Below, in pieces: positions 15,907 through 23,944 of a DNA stretch of 64,000 nt (positions within the stretch are counted from its first letter, which is position 1; the number at the start of each line of letters is the position of its first letter). Under the pieces are notes generated by a model. The model did no database searches. It was given only the letters and a program-made list of their open reading frames with translations, and was not told where the DNA came from. The stretch covers positions 1,860,001 through 1,924,000 of the forward strand of contig OX638377.1 in assembly GCA_951813615.1 (NCBI GenBank), given 5' to 3'. The position numbers were made by a program, and so were the translations under genes. The stretch is from an uncultured Latescibacterota bacterium (GTDB lineage: Bacteria > Latescibacterota > UBA2968 > UBA8231).

Positions 15907-17403
15907 CTATTCAATAGGCCAGATCGCCCCCATCTGCCATACGTCCAGCGATCGCACCGTCGCCTTGCCGCCGCGGGCAAATAGCTGGACGCCGAGGCTA
16001 TCCGGCCGGGCGGGATAGATGCGCTTGGCCAAATAATGGCGGTCGTTGGCGAAGACCTCTACCACGCTCCGATCCACGAATACGCGCAATTCTAGCGGCT
16101 CGCCGTAGGGGAAGTCAAACGCACTCCGTTGCGATTCGCGATTGCTCACCTCTGGACTGATGCTGGACCGACTTACGTCCAAAATCAATTCCCTGAGCGG
16201 GCTAATTTCTTGCGGTGCGCGGTTGGCTGACCATGGATTGAGGTTGAAGCGAATGAGGGTTTGCTCTGCGCCGTCTGGAGAACAGCAAACCTTCAGGCCG
16301 AATTCTTCGGCACTTTCCCATTCAAACACCGCTCGAATTTCCAGCCGGTTTCCTTTGATTACGTCGAGCTGATACTCTTCGTCCGCGGCCAACTGGATGT
16401 CGGAAAAGTGCGCGTGCTCATTGCGCAACATCTCCAATTCTGGAACGGGTTCCACGAGCAGATCTCCGTCAGCGGACAACGACAAAACCATCGGCAGGGC
16501 AAACATCCCCGCCCAGCCCGAGGCGCGTTGGACGTAACTATAGCGTCCTTCGTGGAGGCGGCCGAACATAATGCGGCGCCCTTGGTCGTCCAGCAGCGTC
16601 AAGCCCTCGTTGTACACACCGGGACGGCCTGTTTCGCCGAGAGCCAATCGCTTATGGCGTTCGGGGGCGAACCTGTGGTTGGCGTACGTGCCGATGTAGA
16701 ATTGCGCCCCGCGCGGATGACTGGTGAAGGACAATACATGTTTATTGCCCAACTGGAAAAAGTCCGGGCAGCCGCAGTCCTCGCCCCACTCGGTGAACCG
16801 GCCTCCCTCGTAGAAGGGATGCAAATACTCCCAATGGGCGAGGTCTGTGGAGGTAAATAGATACGCCGCGTCTGGCGGGGCGGCACCACTGTTGCCGGTC
16901 AGTGCGTAGTAGGTATCTCCTTCGACCCAAGCGCATGGGGCACCAGCGATCCGATATTCATCCCCTGTCTGCGGATTGGGTATAATCGGGTTTGCCGGGT
17001 ACTTTTCCCAATGGATAAGCATATCATCGTCGCTGGTGGCCAAACAGATGCCATCTGGCAAGCCGTGATAGATGAATGTGGGCACTCCTTCTTTGTTGAT
17101 AAACGCGGCACCGCTGTAGCACTGGTCCCGGTCTGCTCCCTCCGGGCCGGGCGGTAGGGCAATGGGGTGGTCCGTCCAGTGAACCAAATCCTCGCTGGAG
17201 GCGTGGCCCCAATGGATCGTGCCGTGGAAAGCGCCATTGGGATTGTACTGGTAAAAGATGTGGTATCGGCCCTTCCAGAAAATGGTTCCGTTCGGATCGT
17301 TCATCCAGTTGAGCGGGGCTATAAAATGGTAGGCTGGACGGTACGGATCTGACGCCAATTGCAGACGGCGTGGGTCAATGTCGCGCTGCGTCGATTCAGT
17401 CAT
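15907..17403 (-). CDS. Glycoside hydrolase family 32-like enzyme with an altered ECPD motif
   Basis: The 498-residue protein has the GH32 five-bladed propeller start HFIAPLNWMNDPNG (Asp36 as nucleophile), the RDQCYSG segment (transition-state Asp) and a C-terminal beta-sandwich ending in VFVDRSVVEVFAND, a GH32C signature. Characterised GH32 members carry WECPD with the acid/base Glu; here the matching segment reads EDCGCPDFF, with Gly where Glu is expected and a Glu four positions before the Cys. This may be a subgroup with a shifted acid/base or a different specificity. No signal peptide is evident, so it may act in the cytoplasm on fructosides. Confidence 0.83.
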   Translation of the reverse strand: MTESTQRDIDPRRLQLASDPYRPAYHFIAPLNWMNDPNGTIFWKGRYHIFYQYNPNGAFHGTIHWGHASSEDLVHWTDHPIALPPGPEGADRDQCYSGAAFINKEGVPTFIYHGLPDGICLATSDDDMLIHWEKYPANPIIPNPQTGDEYRIAGAPCAWVEGDTYYALTGNSGAAPPDAAYLFTSTDLAHWEYLHPFYEGGRFTEWGEDCGCPDFFQLGNKHVLSFTSHPRGAQFYIGTYANHRFAPERHKRLALGETGRPGVYNEGLTLLDDQGRRIMFGRLHEGRYSYVQRASGWAGMFALPMVLSLSADGDLLVEPVPELEMLRNEHAHFSDIQLAADEEYQLDVIKGNRLEIRAVFEWESAEEFGLKVCCSPDGAEQTLIRFNLNPWSANRAPQEISPLRELILDVSRSSISPEVSNRESQRSAFDFPYGEPLELRVFVDRSVVEVFANDRHYLAKRIYPARPDSLGVQLFARGGKATVRSLDVWQMGAIWPIE

Positions 17404-17459
17404 TTATTGGTCTCCGCATGTATAAGTTGCTTGGAAATAATTTTAGATTCGAGACGCAA

Positions 17460-19676
17460 TCAGTCGCTGCCGAGATAATAGCTGGTCATCGGCACTTGGT
17501 CGTATCCCATTGCCTTTAAAGCTACGTCGATTCGATAGAGTGGATCTTGCATAAGACAGACGCGGCGGTCGATGGCTGGTATGATCGTGGTGTAGATGCG
17601 CAGTTCCCCAGAGGTATAGGTTATGATTTCTTCGCGCCAGTCGCCGAGGATATCGGCCCAGGCCATCACATTACCCTCGATATCGCTGGTCAAAACTGGC
17701 CCCTGCCATTTGGAGACGCGGCCTCGGGTTTGCAGTTCGCGCAGTGGGTCGGCATCCCACCAGACTAGACCATCTAGCGGAGGGATGTCTCCCGGGATGG
17801 CTTCGCCTTTGGCTGTATAAAAGAAACGGTCCGCCCAGACTTCCATACCTGGATAGGCGGGGTCAATGTCGCCGACGAGGGCGCGGTCGATTTCGTTGTC
17901 GATCGTTTCGCTGTCCGTGCCGAAAATGAGATTGCCGGTGCGAGCGTCCCAAAGACTGACCCCGTTTTGTGGGTGGGGATCCTCATAGCTGTACCACACT
18001 TCTAGGCCGAGACGCTCGGGATCTATATCCGTTACGTAGAACCGGTCCCCGTGGCCCAAGCCAGTGCTCCACATAGTGCGGCCGTCGTTGTCGATGGCCA
18101 GTGAGCCGTTGAGGATTTCGTCGCGACCGTCGCCGTCGATATCGGCGACGTGAATACTGTGCTGCCCCTGCCCCTGGTACTTCCAGCCGGCCCTTTCGTT
18201 GGTCCAACTCCAGGCTTTCTCAAGCTGGGCGTCTTGTAAAAACCAGGCGTCTACTTTCATCAGACCGTAGATACCGCGCAGCACGAGCAGGCTGGGGGTT
18301 TTGCCGTCGAGGTAGGCCACGCCCAGCATATTGCGGTTCATGCGGTTGCCCACGTCGTCGCCCCAATCGCTGGGTTTGCCGCGTGCGATCCAGGCTACTT
18401 TGGCGATTTCCGCACCGGTCTCGCCATTCCAGACAGAGCAGTATTCTGGCCCGGTGAGGATGCGCGGGTTGGCTCCGCGCGGATCGCCCTCGCCGGTCTT
18501 CAGAGCGACCTCGGCTTTGCCATCGCCGTTAAAATCGTAAACGATCATCGGCGAGGTCCAGGTGCCCAACTCGATGGACCAGCCCAAGTCATTGCGCCAT
18601 AGCCAGGTACCATCGCGTTTATACGCTTCAACTTTGAAGGTGTCTGGACTGGGACGTGGAATGCCCGGATCCACCCGGCCCCTGGGACGCTTGACGACGA
18701 AATCATATTCGCCGTCGCCATCGAGGTCGCCGATGCCGATCTTGTGGATTCCGTCTTCGGGCAAATCGTCGCGCAGCTTGATTGAGATGTATTGTCGCGC
18801 GGGAACATTGGCCGACAACGTGGCGGATGCCGTCGCCTCCTGCTGTTGTTCCTGCCCTGCTATAATCGACCGTATCCACCAAGTGTTCTCCCGATCTAGG
18901 GGAGCCGTAGCGTCTACGAAATCTGTAGTTTCTTTCAGGGGTGCAGCATTGAGTCTTATAGCCTTGCCGCCATCGGTCGAGCGATAGACGTTGAAGGCGA
19001 TGTCCTCGGAGTCTTGTTGGCGCAACCGCCAGCCCAAGTAAATCTGGCCTTCGCCACTGGCGAGGGCCACCATGCCGCGTCCGAGATCCTCCTCGACGCG
19101 TTCTTGCGCCCAGCCCAGTGATTTTGCTTTGCGGTCTCGGTTGAGCGAATAAAAGTTGAAGTTTGGCGGGATGAATTCTCGCGGACCGACGGGTTCGTCT
19201 TGGGTGTAGATCAGTGTTGCTTTGGTCTCGCGCCGGGAAGAAGTGGATACATACTCGATGACTAAGACTTGTCCACCTTCTTGCAGACTCCACGTTTCGC
19301 TCGTAGTGATTTCGAATTCATTGCCTCGGCGACGAAAGACGGTTTTAGTTGCGAGGATGAGGCTTTGTCCGTCGGCGGTCCAATTGGCACTGGATAGGCG
19401 CGGGAAGTTTCTGAATTCGGACGAAATTTCTGTGCCATCGAGGGGAAAGTTTTCATAAACGGCGAAGCTATTATACACTCGCTCAATCGCTATGTCGTCT
19501 TGTTCTTGGATAACGACGAGTTGAAGAGAAGCAATCCAGCTAGAGATATTGGAGGGTTCACTTCTGTCCTTCTGTAGATACCAAACCCCGGAAAAATCGA
19601 CCTCCCCGTCTTGTGCAGATGAGTTGATTGTGATAAAAAATAGGAATGGGAATAATAAAAATCTGCTGGTTCTCAT
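17460..19676 (-). CDS. Secreted rhamnogalacturonan lyase-like protein (PL11 type) with extra N-terminal domain
   Basis: The 738-residue protein has a signal peptide (MRTSRFLLFPFLFFITINSSAQ). Residues about 25-165 form a beta-rich domain starting DFSGVWYLQKDRSEPS that is not part of standard PL11 enzymes. From about 198 the sequence reads GRGMVALASGEGQIYLGWRL...IAFNVYRSTDGG, the fibronectin-like start of PL11 rhamnogalacturonan lyases. Then come propeller blades with calcium-type loops (IGIGDLDGDGEYDFVVKRP, VYDFNGDGKAEVALKTGEGD, HVADIDGDGRDEIL), as in YesW/YesX. Predicted action is beta-elimination of pectin rhamnogalacturonan backbones outside the cell. It lies 57 bp upstream of the GH32 gene on the same strand. 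Confidence 0.85.
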   Translation of the reverse strand: MRTSRFLLFPFLFFITINSSAQDGEVDFSGVWYLQKDRSEPSNISSWIASLQLVVIQEQDDIAIERVYNSFAVYENFPLDGTEISSEFRNFPRLSSANWTADGQSLILATKTVFRRRGNEFEITTSETWSLQEGGQVLVIEYVSTSSRRETKATLIYTQDEPVGPREFIPPNFNFYSLNRDRKAKSLGWAQERVEEDLGRGMVALASGEGQIYLGWRLRQQDSEDIAFNVYRSTDGGKAIRLNAAPLKETTDFVDATAPLDRENTWWIRSIIAGQEQQQEATASATLSANVPARQYISIKLRDDLPEDGIHKIGIGDLDGDGEYDFVVKRPRGRVDPGIPRPSPDTFKVEAYKRDGTWLWRNDLGWSIELGTWTSPMIVYDFNGDGKAEVALKTGEGDPRGANPRILTGPEYCSVWNGETGAEIAKVAWIARGKPSDWGDDVGNRMNRNMLGVAYLDGKTPSLLVLRGIYGLMKVDAWFLQDAQLEKAWSWTNERAGWKYQGQGQHSIHVADIDGDGRDEILNGSLAIDNDGRTMWSTGLGHGDRFYVTDIDPERLGLEVWYSYEDPHPQNGVSLWDARTGNLIFGTDSETIDNEIDRALVGDIDPAYPGMEVWADRFFYTAKGEAIPGDIPPLDGLVWWDADPLRELQTRGRVSKWQGPVLTSDIEGNVMAWADILGDWREEIITYTSGELRIYTTIIPAIDRRVCLMQDPLYRIDVALKAMGYDQVPMTSYYLGSD

Positions 19677-19818
19677 CTGACATTCTCCATTGAGGAAATA
19701 AAATAGGCGGCTATTCGAGTCGTATATTTGGAGTTGCTTGACGGTAAATTCTTGCTCGGAAGTAGCGCCATGGACGATATGATACTAATATGGCATTTGG
19801 GATCAAAGGAAATCGCTA

Positions 19819-20712
19819 GTGAAGATATTGGTAGCGGGCAGCAGCGGCTTGGTCGGTACGGCGCTCTGTAGCCAGTTGGAACGCGAAGGGCACGAAGTGG
19901 TGCGCTTGGTGCGGCGGCAGCCGACGCAAGGGGAGTTGCGTTGGGATCCAGAAGCCGACGAGTTGGAACAAGAGGCTATAGTGGGTATAGAGGCGGCCGT
20001 GCATTTAGGGGGCCGGAACATCGCCGCCGGACGCTGGACAGCAAGCGTCAAGGCCCAGTTGCGCCAGAGCCGGGTGCAGACGACGGAGTTACTTGCTACG
20101 CGCTTGGCGGGATTGGCCGCGCCGCCGAAGGTACTGGTCTGCGCGTCGGCTATCGGCATTTACGGCCATCGGCGCGACGAGGAGCTAGACGAGGAAAGCG
20201 ACACCGGCGAGGGGTTTTTGGCCGAGTTGGGAAGAGCGTGGGAGGGGGCGAGTGGGGTGGCGGCCGAAGCTGGTATCCGCGTTGTGCAGGCTCGCTTAGG
20301 GATTGTTCTGAGTCGCCGAGGCGGGGCGCTGGCCAAGATGCTGTTGCCCTTCCGCCTAGGAGTGGGTGGCAAGATCGGCGATGGTCGGCAGTACGTTGGC
20401 TGGATTAGCTTGGAGGACGCAGTGGCGGCGCTGATCTATGCTATGGAAAACGATGCCTTGCAGGGGCCGGTGAACCTGACCGCGCCGCAGCAGGTGACCA
20501 ATGCTGAGCTGACGCGGACGTTGGGGCGCGTGCTGCGGAGGCCAACGCTGATGCCGCTGCCGGCGTTTGCGGCCAAGCTGGTCTTGGGCGAGCTGGCCGA
20601 GGAGGGATTGCTGGCCAGTCAGCGGGTGCGACCGACGCGGCTGTTGGACGCGGGTTTCGAGTTTGCGTATCCCGAATTAGAGAGCGCGTTGCGCCGCGCG
20701 CTGACGTCGTGA
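19819..20712 (+). CDS. TIGR01777 family NAD-dependent epimerase/dehydratase
   Basis: The 297-residue protein opens with the Rossmann motif MKILVAGSSGLVGTAL (start GTG 19819 with AAGGA upstream). Family hallmarks follow: VHLGGRNIAAGRWT, KVLVCASAIGIYGHR, RLGIVLSRRGGALAKMLLPFRLGVGGKIGDGRQYVGWISLEDAV and VNLTAPQQVTNAE. The group (YfcH-like) is an extended short-chain dehydrogenase family of unknown substrate, occasionally linked to cell-division phenotypes. Only 40 bp separate it from the sulfatase-fold gene downstream, so co-transcription is possible. Confidence 0.88.
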   Translation: MKILVAGSSGLVGTALCSQLEREGHEVVRLVRRQPTQGELRWDPEADELEQEAIVGIEAAVHLGGRNIAAGRWTASVKAQLRQSRVQTTELLATRLAGLAAPPKVLVCASAIGIYGHRRDEELDEESDTGEGFLAELGRAWEGASGVAAEAGIRVVQARLGIVLSRRGGALAKMLLPFRLGVGGKIGDGRQYVGWISLEDAVAALIYAMENDALQGPVNLTAPQQVTNAELTRTLGRVLRRPTLMPLPAFAAKLVLGELAEEGLLASQRVRPTRLLDAGFEFAYPELESALRRALTS

Positions 20713-20752
20713 AGTGTAACGTCGGATTGTAAACACAAGGAGATACGTCTTT

Positions 20753-22144
20753 ATGAACATCATCGTCTTGGTCAGCGACACCTTTCGCTACGACTATTTG
20801 GGATGTAACGGCAATACATGGATCGGCACGGCGGCGCTCGATCGCTTTGCCGAGCGAGCGGTGTGCTTTGATCGGCACTATTTGTCGAGCTTTCCGACCA
20901 TTCCCAACCGCACCGATCTCTTTACTGGCCGCTACAGTTTTCCCTTCCACGGCTGGAAACCCCTCGACCTAGGCATCCCGGTGCTGAGCACGATTTTTGG
21001 CGCGGCCGGCTATCAGAACCAGCTTATCTGCGACACGCCGCATCTGATGAAGGGCGTCCATCATTTCGATCGGGGGTTTGACGGGGCGTATTGGATTCGC
21101 GGGCAGGAAGGGGACAAGCCGCTGTTGAAGGGCGACCTGCCGCCGCGCATGGAGGTAGACGGAGCGAAGACGCGCGTCGATCCGCATATGGCGAACACGC
21201 GCTTTGGCAATTTGGCGACTCTTCACTCGTGGACTAACCGCGACTGGGCGTGGGAAGAAGACCGCTTCTGCGTGCGCACAGCGCAGACGGCGAGCCGCTG
21301 GCTGGAGGAAAACCAAGGCAGTGAGCCATTCTTGCTGTGGGTGGATTTCTTCGATGCGCACGAGCCATGGGACCCGCCGGAACATCTCGTGGGCCGCTAC
21401 GATTCATCGGGATACGACGGCCCGCCGATGATCCACCCGAACTACGGCCCGGCAACCGCCTACACCCAAGAGGAGTTGGCCAATCTCCAAGCGCACTACG
21501 CGGCCGAGGTTTACTTGGTCAACAAGTGGATAGGCTACGTGTTGGACAAAATTGAGGAGCTCGGGCTGTTCGACAACAGCGTGGTGATCTTCACGTCGGA
21601 TCACGGCATGTTCGTCGGCGAGCACAACCGCACGGGCAAATCCAACATCCACCCCGAGGACGACCGCGTCTGGCCCCTGTACGAAGAGATCAGCCACATC
21701 CCGCTGCTGATCGCCGCCCCCGAAGTCACAGGCGGGCAGCGGGTGAGCGCATTGACGCAGTCGGTGGATTTGCTGCCGACGCTGATGGCTTTAACTGGCG
21801 TGGAAGAGAGCGACCTAGCCATGCACGGGCACTCGCTCGGGCCGCTGCTGGCCGGATCGGCCGCGTGGCCGCGGCAGTACGCCTTCAGCTCGACTTTTAT
21901 CCGCAATGGTGGGCCGACGGTGACCGACGAGCGCTGGACCTATTTGGCGTATGGTGAACACGGCGGTGCGCCAGAGCTGTACGACATGCAGGCCGATCCT
22001 CAGCAGCAGACAAACGTGATTGACGCTCATCCAGAGGTGGCACAACGGATGCAGCGAGCCTTGGTGGACTTTCTCGACGAAGTGGAGACGCCCGAAGAAA
22101 ATCGCGCGCTGCTGGGGCCGGTCGGCGGGCCGGATTACAATTGA
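20753..22144 (+). CDS. Sulfatase-fold hydrolase with Thr in place of the formylglycine Cys
   Basis: The 463-residue alkaline-phosphatase-superfamily protein has an N-terminal metal site (LVSDTFRYDYLG) and a C-terminal metal site (FTSDHGMFVGEH). The active-site segment, normally C-x-P-S-R, reads SSFPTIPNRTDLFTG, so the position of the Cys or Ser that becomes formylglycine is Thr. Phosphodiesterases of this superfamily use Thr as nucleophile, so it may hydrolyse phosphodiesters or phosphonate esters rather than sulfate esters. No signal peptide is seen, which also argues against a typical exported sulfatase. AAGGAG lies upstream of ATG 20753. Confidence 0.82.
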   Translation: MNIIVLVSDTFRYDYLGCNGNTWIGTAALDRFAERAVCFDRHYLSSFPTIPNRTDLFTGRYSFPFHGWKPLDLGIPVLSTIFGAAGYQNQLICDTPHLMKGVHHFDRGFDGAYWIRGQEGDKPLLKGDLPPRMEVDGAKTRVDPHMANTRFGNLATLHSWTNRDWAWEEDRFCVRTAQTASRWLEENQGSEPFLLWVDFFDAHEPWDPPEHLVGRYDSSGYDGPPMIHPNYGPATAYTQEELANLQAHYAAEVYLVNKWIGYVLDKIEELGLFDNSVVIFTSDHGMFVGEHNRTGKSNIHPEDDRVWPLYEEISHIPLLIAAPEVTGGQRVSALTQSVDLLPTLMALTGVEESDLAMHGHSLGPLLAGSAAWPRQYAFSSTFIRNGGPTVTDERWTYLAYGEHGGAPELYDMQADPQQQTNVIDAHPEVAQRMQRALVDFLDEVETPEENRALLGPVGGPDYN

Positions 22145-22153
22145 CCGCGGCCG

Positions 22154-22369
22154 CTATCCCGTGAAGAAGTCGAAGATGTGGCCGAGACGCGAACTGTCGG
22201 CCGCGTAAAATTCAGTGTAGCGGCACTGCTCGCAAGTTACGGTTGTCAGCTTGCGGTTTTGCACGTCGAATATCTTGGACCAAAAACCGCCAGAGGCGCG
22301 GATTTCGCCGGTCTCGTAGGCGGTGTGACGACATTTGGAGCACTCAAAGCGCAACTCAGGTGAACTCAT
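22154..22369 (-). CDS. Small zinc-ribbon protein
   Basis: The 71-residue protein carries two CxxC knuckles, ECSKCRH and TCEQCRY, about 36 residues apart, forming a zinc ribbon, and ends in an aromatic-rich tail. The overall pattern (FDVQNRKLTTVTCEQCRYTEFY) matches the small predicted nucleic-acid-binding zinc-ribbon family (COG3478 type) found across bacteria. Function is unknown. It is convergent with the sulfatase-fold gene, 9 bp apart. Confidence 0.75.
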   Translation of the reverse strand: MSSPELRFECSKCRHTAYETGEIRASGGFWSKIFDVQNRKLTTVTCEQCRYTEFYAADSSRLGHIFDFFTG

Positions 22370-22558
22370 GGAACCTCATACATTGGATGTGGATATTCTA
22401 CAGGGCAATATATCACAAACGTAGATCGCCGTCCTACTTATAATGACGTAGATGGCTAGGGAATAGACTGAATTTTTGCCAGAAAGAAGAAGAGGACGGG
22501 GGAGGGACTAACAGGTGTTTTTTGCTAAGTGACGCGTTGGGGGGGGGCGAACAGCGCG

Positions 22559-22768
22559 TCAGTCCTCTATATCGGCAAGTATTTCTTCGAGAGTCCACAA
22601 ACGCTCGGAGTCAGCGATTAGGGCTTCGATGATGAGGGGATGGGCTTTGATGGTACGCGAGTCGATGAACTCGAAGCTGGGCTGATCTTGCCCGAGCATG
22701 CCCCAATCCTCGATCACGAGGATATCGTCTGGGCCTCCCGAGGCTTCTGCGTGGCGATAGAGTGGCAT
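22559..22768 (-). CDS. Small acidic hypothetical protein
   Basis: The start was placed at ATG 22768 because a strong AAGGAGGG lies just upstream on the minus strand; the frame continues upstream to 22852. The 69-residue product (MPLYRHAEASGGPDDILVIEDWG...LWTLEEILADIED) is acidic, has no membrane segment and matches no family I recognise. An inverted repeat (TGACGCG at 22530 with CGCGTCA at 22555) covers its stop codon and may act in termination; its loop contains nine consecutive G. Confidence 0.55.
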   Translation of the reverse strand: MPLYRHAEASGGPDDILVIEDWGMLGQDQPSFEFIDSRTIKAHPLIIEALIADSERLWTLEEILADIED

Positions 22769-22879
22769 ATTGTCCCTCCTTGTAAAAGGCTTTCTGTTGC
22801 TTAGACGCCGGTACTGGATAATAGTTGCCGGCATATTTATGGGGAGGGCCAAATTTTTTGCTCATTCAAATATAAGTAA

Positions 22880-23809
22880 TTATGCAATATCGCGCTCTTT
22901 TATCCATCGTTTGATACAATCGGTTGTTTCGTCGGGATATTCGAGGTGGGGCGCGTGTCCGCAATTGGGGAAGATGTGGAGGTCGGCGCGGGGGAGTGCG
23001 GCGGCGAAAAGCTGGGCCGAGCGCACGGGTAGGATGCGGTCCTGTTCACCCCACAAGACCAAGGTTGAGCAGGTAATGTCGCCAAAGCGCTGGTGGAACG
23101 TCGCTATGTCGGGAGGGATGAGGTTCCGCGCTGAGTAGTGGTAGGCATACACGGTGTCGGGAGTCTCAAGTGCGGCGCGGGCGACCGTTGCGAGTTCGGG
23201 GGGGATTTTGCGGCGGTCGTGAAAGCAGCGCCGGAGGGTGCGCCAAGTGGCCAAGCGCAACAGGCCGCAGGTTCGCGCTAGGGTGTGGAGCGGGGCATGG
23301 GCTAGCAGCTTGCCCGGATAGCTGCCGAGGGCGCGCACGTGCGCGGGGGGTTTGTGCGGGTAGCCGGCCGCGTCGATGAGCACTAGCCCGCGCACCTTGG
23401 CTGCGAGCGCGGGAAAGTCGAGATACAGGCGTAGGGTCAAGCCTCCGCCGAGCGAGTTGCCCACGAGGATTACATCGTCTAAGTCCAGTGCGGCGATAAA
23501 GGCCGCGAGGTAGCCAGCCTGCATGTCCGGTGAGTAGCGCTCGTGCGCTGGGTGTGTGGCAAAGGTCGGCTTGCTGCTGTGCCCGTGGCCGATCAAGTCG
23601 GGTGCGACGATGCGGTGGCCAGGCAGGCGTGCGGCCAAGCGGAACCACGTGGCCTTGTTGTCAAAGATGCCGTGCAGCAGCACTAAAGGGGGGTGGTCTC
23701 CACTGCCGCTATTGTCGATATACGCCATTTCGACTTGGTCGGCGAGAGCGAGGCGGCGTTCGGTAAATCCGGGGAAGAGGGGCGAGGATGGAGAAGGAAT
23801 GGGCTGCAT
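22880..23809 (-). CDS. Alpha/beta hydrolase
   Basis: The frame is open to 24250, but ATG 23809 (MQPIPSPSSPLFPGF) fits best because the upstream part overlaps the divergent regulator gene in antisense. The 309-residue protein has LLHGIFDNKATW (oxyanion loop), DLIGHGHSSKP, nucleophile elbow GNSLGG, acid LWGEQDRILPV and the final His in NCGHAPHLEYP, a complete Ser-Asp-His triad of the epoxide-hydrolase/MhpC-like group. No signal peptide is present. The substrate cannot be deduced. It is divergent from the sigma-54 activator gene with 135 bp between starts. Confidence 0.85.
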   Translation of the reverse strand: MQPIPSPSSPLFPGFTERRLALADQVEMAYIDNSGSGDHPPLVLLHGIFDNKATWFRLAARLPGHRIVAPDLIGHGHSSKPTFATHPAHERYSPDMQAGYLAAFIAALDLDDVILVGNSLGGGLTLRLYLDFPALAAKVRGLVLIDAAGYPHKPPAHVRALGSYPGKLLAHAPLHTLARTCGLLRLATWRTLRRCFHDRRKIPPELATVARAALETPDTVYAYHYSARNLIPPDIATFHQRFGDITCSTLVLWGEQDRILPVRSAQLFAAALPRADLHIFPNCGHAPHLEYPDETTDCIKRWIKERDIA

Positions 23810-23944
23810 GGGATAATAAAGAAGTATATTCGTCTGGTAAAATCCAACTTGAGGGAACCTCAGTCTAGGATCAGATTTGGAGTGTCGGCAGTTGTATCTT
23901 AGGGGTGGGCCATGTATTAAAGCCAGGATCTCGGAAGGACGAGT

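Noticed and set aside
22510..22530. Possible further sigma-54 promoter (GG...GC in a T-rich context)
   Set aside because: The GG-GC spacing is 8 bp instead of 10 and no palindromic enhancer lies nearby.
22538..22547. Run of nine G within an inverted repeat
   Set aside because: Could be a sequencing or assembly slip; noted only as part of a possible terminator.
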